Source: Metallyticus violacea
Lineage: Eukaryota; Arthropoda; Insecta; Mantodea; Metallyticidae
Assembly: GCA_030762175.1 (NCBI GenBank)
Contig: CM060846.1
Location: 240,633,012 to 240,697,011, forward strand
Direction: 5' to 3'
DNA length: 64,000 bases
The notes under the pieces were generated by a model, which did not search any database, was not told where the DNA came from, and saw only the letters and a program-made list of their open reading frames with translations. Of the stretch, positions 57,690 through 64,000 are shown piece by piece. Within the stretch, counting starts at the first letter, position 1. Each line of letters opens with the position of its first letter. Both the position numbers and the translations under genes were made by a program.

Positions 57690-58705
57690 TGAATGAAATG
57701 CATTAAAGGAACTTTAAATCCTAGCAGTACTTGGTCTATTCCTTCACTACATAGCATGCTATCAATCACATGCTGCCATTTACATTTATAAGTAAATTCC
57801 CCTTCTTGATCCTCTCCCCATCACCCATTACACATTTGAACCCATTCCCTTCACAGAAATCAATCAATTTGCTGCCTTCTCTGTTATGCACATTATCCCA
57901 ATTCTTTCTTATCCTCTAATCAGTTTGCATCCATACACTTTCTGTTTCTAGACCCACAGACCTTACATAACTTATTCCCACTCTTGCATTGAAGTCCCCC
58001 CCAAATATAAACTACATATTAGAATACTTCAAACTTAATTCCTCTATTTTTGACTTCATTGATATAAAATTTCCTTTCATAAAATTCTTTAACAGCAGGT
58101 GGGTTATACACTATTGCTATGCAGATACATAATTTAACACTCCTTGTACACCTATATCAATAAAACCATCCACTACTATTTTCTCATCTTTGTCCAACCA
58201 AGTTTCCACTAACGCAATCATGTCACCTTTCTTTAACACTTAGAACATTTCCCCATTTCTCATTTGACCTTAATCCCTTCACATTCCACAGCACCACCCT
58301 CCAGTCTCATTACTATCACTCTGTGTCTCCATTCTCCTTCCTGCTCCTTCTCTGCTATTTCCATGATGCTTCCTTCAGGGGTTGACATCACTTTAAACTC
58401 CAAACCACCAACACTGCTGCAAACTCCTCTCTCTAATGATGACAATGCTTTGTTGCCCACCACTGGTATTCCAAATGCCATGCAGTTTTTCTCTTCTTCA
58501 CCTATTTTTCTTCTATTCAGCTCAAATACCCTACTCTCTCACATTGTCCAGTCCTGTATTTCTTCCATCCCCTCACTTCCTGTTAATGAAGACTCTCTAG
58601 TAGCTTCCTTATGCTCTGATCTGGCACCTCCTCTAATATTGGCACCATCGCTGTCTTCACCAATGTACTCTTCTCAGGCCCATCTTATCTTGTTCCATAC
58701 ATCCT

Positions 58706-58982
58706 ACTGCCACGGGTGGCCGAGGTCGTTAAGGCACGGACTCGTGAGCGGGCGGTCTGCGGTTCGAATCCCGCCAGGACTGTCCTCCCTGACTGGGGTT
58801 TTTTCCAGGTTTTCCTCAGTCTTCATTACTGGCAAATGCCAGGGAGGTACCTACACTTAGGCCTGGAACGCTTCATTCCTTAAAAAAAAAATATCCTTTC
58901 CCAATTTATCATTTCATCTCATGTATCATCAGTGTCCACCGCCTGTGGTGCCTCAGTAGTAAAAACAGGCGTTAAACACTAC
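58706..58982 (+). mobile_element. SINE family A, full length with target duplication, nested in LINE
   Basis: Starts ACTGCCACGGGTGGCCGAGG, A box GTCGTTAAGGCACGGACTCG, B box CGGTTCGAATCCCGCC, body GGCAAATGCCAGGGAGGTAC, end GTTAAACACTAC without a long poly-A. TCCATACATCCT flanks it at 58694-58705 and 58983-58994. It is the best-preserved family A copy here and interrupts the minus-strand LINE. Confidence 0.95.
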
Positions 58983-59711
58983 TCCATACATCCTCTACTT
59001 GTTATTTTTGACCTCCTCCTCTGGTTTCCTTCATCTGGTCTGGTTTACTGCATTAATCCCTTCCATTGTTTTTAATGCCTCCAAATATACCTCCTCCACT
59101 TTATTTGCATTCTCGTAGGCTTCATCAGCCTGTCTCCCATCCTTACTTGTCCATTCCCCTGGGCTGTATTCATGTTTATTTTGGGAACTTTTTCCCCATC
59201 AATCCATAAATGGTAATTCCTTATATAAGCCTTTTTCTTGTATTTTTGCTTCTTTCATCCTCTCCTTAATTTTTGTAATAACATTCTTTTGCTGGTGATA
59301 AATTTTTATTTTAAATATATCTGATTCTCTTAAATCTTTTGGATCTACTTAATACATCATATATCAACTGCACAGTTGCTAATTTCACATAATTAGTCTT
59401 GACTGTGCCCATCTCCCTGTCCAAGTTGCCTCATCAATTTTCCATCCCTGAATTTCTATATCTCTTCTTCTTTATTTGCACTATTTCTTCTCCGGGCCAT
59501 ACTCCACTTCTGTCCACTTCCACTCCTACAAACACTAAATTACATCCCTTTCTCCTGTCCCCCATTATTTCCATTTTTTCTTTCTTAACTCATCTTTCAT
59601 TTCCTAACCATCTTTTCCAATACTTTGCTTAGTCAGATTTCCATTCCTTATTTTTATTCCTATTTTGCTAATTATTTGGTTCATATTTTCCTGTAGTTCT
59701 TTAATTTTTAA

Positions 59712-59738
59712 TGGACCAGGATTATTTTCTACCCCTCC
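59712..59738 (-). other. 2A-like peptide motif (GGVENNPGP)
   Basis: GGVENNPGP follows a hydrophobic segment near the N-terminus of the LINE ORF. The ribosome-skipping 2A consensus is D(V/I)ExNPGP preceded by a hydrophobic/Gly stretch; here the Asp is Gly while VE-x-NPGP is exact. 2A-like sequences are known at the N-terminus of some APE-type LINEs. Skipping activity is uncertain because of the D-to-G change. Confidence 0.6.
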
Positions 59739-60439
59739 AATTACTCGCAATATTATAATTATAATCATTATGAAAATTAAGTTTTTCACCATATCTCTGC
59801 CAACATTTTTCCTCATCTTCAAACTCATTTCTATTTTCTTTCTGGCAGATGTCTCAATTCTCCAGTATACGATTTGTTCCTTACCCATACTCTCTTTGTT
59901 TTCATGTGTTTTAAACTCCTATAATTCCAACTCCTTCACCTCCTTTACAAAGCACTCAACATGAGTGGCTCATTCTCCAACATGTACTATGTCTTTATAA
60001 CCTTTCACCAATTACCAGCCTCCAGCACTTCACTACTCTCCAATCCAGAAGATGGAGCTTAATCTACTTTCCATCTCAATTTTTCTATGCACCTTAATTC
60101 TTTTTTATTTTCTGATTAGATATTCTAATTACCCTCTTTTAATATTTTATATTCATAATTTTACACTCTATGTCTTCTATCCTCAGTTAACCTCCTTACT
60201 CGGCGTGATATTTGCCAATGACTATGCACTTGCTTGAGCCTTTCACTAATACCTTAATTTCTGAGTAAGTTCATTATTCCCCTATTCCTACCATCTACAT
60301 GTGTTGTTTTTCTTATTTATTCACAATTTCTGCTGTCTTTACACATCCTTTCCTTGATTATCCACTGAATTTCCACACTTTCGATTTCATCTGCTATGCT
60401 ACTTACTTTCTGCTGGAACTGACATGAGTCAGTTAGTGG

Positions 60440-63400
60440 ACACGTTGAAAACTATATTGGAAATCACAGTCAATCTGAAGAAAATAGAAAATAGGATAGA
60501 GATGAAATTAGATAAGAAAATATAAGTTAAAAGCATGTTACACACTATAGAAAAAGAAATGTTCAAAAAGCTTTGTGTATGCTATGGGCAAATGGAGAGG
60601 ATAGAGAGAAAAATAGAAATAGAGGTAAGAATACATAATCTGATATTATTTGGAGATGAGGAGAGAAGAAAGAAAATATTTCTTCAAATAGCCGAAGAGA
60701 TAATTCAAAGGTTTGAAGATTAAGTTGGTTGAGTAGGAAATTGTGATGTGTTTCAAAATTTGAAGAAGCAGAAACAAATTCAGACCAATAGTGTTTAGGT
60801 TGGCAATGAACAAAATTAAATGAACAATATTAAGAAATTGTAGGAAATTGAAAGAAACAGGAATTTCTATAGAACAAGACTATGGAAAAGAAGATAGGGA
60901 GATCAGGAACTCATTAATAAAGAAAATGAAACTGGCAAGGGAAGAGGGAAAATACGTATATGTGAAAGGCACGGAATTATGGATTGATGGAAGGAAACAG
61001 GAAGTGAGTTAGCAGTGAAACATGAAAGAACAGATAACAAGAAATGGCTAGTCAGTGAAATATCCAGAATTAGAAGTAGCAATGGGGCTCAAGTATGAGG
61101 AGAGTAGAGCAGACACACAGGCAAGACATGGGTGGCATGCAAAGAGAGCATAAGCAAAGGAAACCTTTATGACTTCACCAAGATGGTGAGTCACAACAGA
61201 CAAGAGTGAAAGAGCAGAAGTATTGGCCTTCAACAATCGAGAGGGGAATCCATTGTAGTGTTGATGGCACTGGGTTTGAAGTAGTGTCAAATCCTGAGGG
61301 CAGCATAATGGAAATAGTTGATAAGGGGAATGTGGCTGCGAGCAAAAGTAGAACCAGGTATAGAGCGAAGTTGGAGAAATTTAAAGCATTCCCATGGTTC
61401 AAGGTTAGAAATGGACTAGAAGGTGGTGTTATAGAATGTGGAGGGTTTAAGACCAAAAATGATAAGTGGTGAAGTGTTTGAAGTGCTAAAGATATGAGAC
61501 ATGATGGTAATGGTTCAGACTTGGTTCGATAAAGATAAAAGGATATAAGTAAAAAGTTATGATTATGTAGATGATCACGGTATAAGGAAGAGTAATAGAG
61601 GGAATATTTCTGATGGTATGGGGGTATTTATAAATAAAGAGTTTTTGGAGTAAATATGAACAAAGTGCTACTTATAGAAGAAGAGCAAGTAATATGGTTA
61701 AAGATATACAAGATGAAAGGAATTAAACTATGATTAGGAATGTGTAACCAATTTGAGATATTGGAGTTTTACAATGAAAATTTGTACTTAACTAAATGAT
61801 AGTGTGGAGAAATTAACTAGACAGTATACCCTAGTATGGAGTTTATTATGGTTAGCAATTTTAACTCCAGAGTAGGTGAACATGATATAAGATTTATGGG
61901 ATTGGAGAATGAATGTGTATGGGTGAAAAGAAATGAGTGGATAAGTAAAAGTAGAGATAAGGTGCTAAATAAGGAAGTAAAAATTGATCAAATTTTGTGG
62001 ATTGAATAATTTAATTATGTGCAATGGTTTATCAGATGAAGACCAAGAAGAAGAATTTACATTTATGAATATAAATGGACAGGGTGTGATAAACTATATG
62101 GTATGCAGTGAAGCAATCGACCAGGTGTTGTTAGATTTCCAAGTCCTGGACTTGATAACAAATAGTGGACATTTTTCTTTAAAAATAAGGCCGAGTTTAG
62201 GGGAATTTCATAGGGGGAAGGAACATAGAAATGAAATATATAAAATGTTTTAGATCGAAACAGAAGTATGCCGAGATTTTCTGGGAGAATTTGATATCCA
62301 AAATAGGGGAAATAAGAAAGTGTGGAATTCTAGTAGCACTGAATGTAGGAAAGATACAGGGAGCATTGGAAAAGGTGGAGTCTATGGTAAGGTAGAAAGG
62401 AAGTGAAATGGAAGTGAATTAAAGAGGAAATGCAAAAGATTATGAATGGTATGATCCAAAGTGTATTAAGGTAAAGAAAGAAGTGTTTAAGAAATTAACA
62501 AGGTGGAGAAATTCAGAAGAGGAAGATGATAGGCAAATTTTTAGTTCAAATAAAGAGGATATAAATGGCTAGTGCAGGATAAAAAGAAAGAGTGGCAACA
62601 AACAATGGGTGAAAAAATTAAAGGAGCAGTGATAGCTAAAGATAGTAAGTATATATGGTCAGATGTGAAGGATGTTTTAAGGAAGAGAAGTTAGGAAATA
62701 AGATAACCTCAAAGGAATGGAAGCAACCATTAGCAACCTGTTAGGTGGCGGGAATATCCTGAGTTATGAATTAAACTTAGATAATACATGTATAGAATAG
62801 AAAGTTTAGATAAAGAGCCTACTATGAATGAGGTAGGGTGCCACATTAAAAAATTGAAGAAGAAAAAGGTGGCAGAAATAAATGAAATTTAAAGACAATT
62901 TTGGAAAACTTTTGGGAAAATGGAAGGAGGTATTAGGCTGCTAACAAAATTAATAAATAGAATTAAGGAGAAGAAGGTAATACCTGAGAGTTGAAAAGTT
63001 AGCATGATTGTTCCATATATGAAGGGAAAGTAGATATAAATAACCTGAGTAACTATCAAAGAGCTAGTCTACTATCTAAGATAAGTAAAATATACAATAG
63101 TATATTATTAGCAGGAAGGTTGTATGAGTGGGCAGAAATGGAAGGTTTTAGAAAAGGAAAAAGGAAGAAGCATAGATAATATAATGATGAATTTATACTA
63201 TAGTAGGTAAATATTTAAGAAATAAAAGGGGTAGAGCATACATTTTCTTTGCAGATTTTGAGAAAGCATTTGATACAATAAATAGGGATGCATTGGTATG
63301 CAAATTGAGATGTAAGGGAGTTAGTACCGAATTTATTTTAGGACTTCAAAAATTATATGAAGGAAGCATGTATTGTGTTATATGTGAAGATAATAGATCT

Positions 63401-64000
63401 ACAGACTATACAATTAAAAATATGGGTTGGAGACAGGGATATAAATTGAGTCCGATAATATTTAATTTATTTATAGACTATATCCTAGAGATTAACAAAA
63501 AGAGACATTGACCAATTATTATAAAGAAGGAAGTACCAGAATTGGTTTTTGTGGATGATCTTATATTGGGGGCAGTAACTGAGATATGATTACAACATGC
63601 CATAGATGAAATTATTAGATATTGTGCAGAATGGGGCATGAGGATAAACAATAATAAATCAAAGATAATAGTATTTAAAAAGGGAACAAATTTAAGAAAA
63701 GAATAGAGATGGTTTATAAATAAAAACTGAATAGAGGTAGTGAAAGAATTTGATTATTTGGGGTTGAGATTTACGAGTAATGAAGGGTGGGAGGACCAGT
63801 ATAAATGTGCATAAGCAAAAGATAAATTTACTATGAAAGTTATTAGAATAAACTTGTATAAAGTTCCCACATTGTCAACAACATGGTTTGAAAGACTATA
63901 TGAGGCTGTGGTTGAGTTGGAGATGAAGTATGGAGTGGAAATGTGGGGAGCATCAAAGGGGTGGACAAAGGTTGATGTAGTGCATAAAATGTTTTGTAGA
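60440..64000 (+). pseudogene. LINE (APE-type) copy, pseudogene running off the window
   Basis: Same family as the minus-strand copy at 57690-60050, starting inside the coiled, lysine-rich first part (MSQLVDTLKTILEITVNLKK; 60535-60723). 61206-61472 reads SVDGTGFEVVSNPEGSIMEI, parallel to 58260-58481. 61851 has SNFNSRVGE (endonuclease GDFN block), and 62084-62200 VINYMVCSEAIDQVLL and SGHFSLKI (SDH block). 62450-62530 gives EWYDPKCIKVKKEVFKKLTR. The reverse transcriptase starts near 63240: YIFFADFEKAFDTINRDAL, then GWRQGYKLSPIIFNLFIDYI and ELVFVDDLILG (catalytic FxDD). Stops and frameshifts are frequent. The clade is not certain (CR1/L2-like or related). Confidence 0.85.

Larger units (their letters stand above)
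57690..60050 (-). pseudogene. LINE (APE-type) 5' part, pseudogene with 2A-like motif
   Basis: Minus strand. 59604-59888 opens MGKEQIVYWRIETSARKKIE, a hydrophobic stretch IFIMIIIIILRVI, then GGVENNPGP at residues 51-59, then a charged region. ORF-1-like lysine-rich sequence follows to about 59000, broken by the SINE at 58706-58982. 58260-58481 reads MAFGIPVVGNKALSSLERGV and PEGSIMEIAEKEQEGEWRHR. At 58200-58290 LWNVKGLRSNEKWGNVLSV begins the endonuclease, and near 57800-57700 is IDSMLCSEGIDQVLLGFKVP, its end. The element stops near 57690, before the reverse transcriptase. Many stops. The sequence 60050-60430 is probably its 5' untranslated part. Confidence 0.75.

Noticed and set aside
58712..58780. 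Functional Ser/Leu tRNA gene
   Set aside because: The A and B boxes belong to a 277-bp SINE with a target duplication; the flanking body matches other SINE copies.
1..64000. CRISPR array, operon or other prokaryotic system
   Set aside because: No regularly spaced repeats with unique spacers and no dense gene layout; the content is plainly eukaryotic.
1..64000. LTR retrotransposon, endogenous virus or toxin gene
   Set aside because: I looked for protease, integrase and capsid-type motifs and long direct LTRs on both strands and saw none that I could support.

Overview
The window is eukaryotic and AT-rich, almost certainly an invertebrate animal and most likely an arthropod. It has no bacterial-style gene density, tRNA-derived SINEs with poly-A tails, Penelope-like elements (PLEs) with GIY-YIG endonucleases, a Jockey-type LINE, piggyBac, mariner/Tc1-type and hAT relatives, and long AT-rich stretches that behave like introns or intergenic DNA. 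I cannot name the species. Nearly every recognisable ORF is a decayed mobile element. No intact autonomous element is present.

Host signal: three short minus-strand segments (57262-57323, 31082-31256, 14533-14632) look like consecutive exons of one host gene. Each has an AG acceptor and GT donor, an open frame between them, and intron phases that match at both junctions (phase 0, then phase 1). If correct, introns of about 26 kb and 16 kb cover most of the window, and most transposons listed here lie inside them. The encoded piece is low-complexity, with a proline-rich part and a GFADFAQF part. I do not recognise the protein. The upstream-most exon was also duplicated with about 400 bp of its intron (55160-55612 against 56862-57315), and a decayed mariner lies between the copies.

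Layout. 1-110: terminus of a PLE. 0.7-4.6 kb: simple repeat, SINE pieces and a GC-richer Jockey-type LINE. 5.2-6.8 kb: broken ORF of an unnamed multicopy type. 7.0-9.0 kb: piggyBac relic split by a PLE. 9.6-12.7 kb: SINE, LINE tail and a PLE with an 18-bp target duplication. 14.2-14.6 kb: full SINE and a host exon. 17.6-19.3 kb: BED/hAT-like relic split by two SINEs. 20.9-23.9 kb: two copies of a Tc1/mariner-group element, one internally deleted. 24.9-26 kb: hAT relic. 27.5-30.8 kb: retroelement relics, paired tRNA-like SINEs and PLE remnants. 31.1 kb: host exon. 33.4-37.6 kb: PLE pieces and a SINE. 40.5-46.3 kb: two piggyBac relics, one joined to a Tc1-like fragment. 47.6-53.7 kb: mariner fragment, two fold-back PLEs and an intervening hAT relic. 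55-57.3 kb: duplicated exon segment with mariner. 57.7-64 kb: two LINEs of one family head to head, one carrying a 2A-like motif and a nested SINE.

The most unusual theme is the PLEs. Four or more copies have inverted copies of their own 3' region at the other end, two of them as large inverted repeats. Their termini carry a recurring motif, CTGAAGA - hairpin - GAAAC - 2 to 4 nt - GTH, that fits a minimal type I hammerhead ribozyme, with some copies intact at core positions and others mutated. PLE hammerheads are known in principle; the catalogue and fold-back geometry here are read directly from this sequence.
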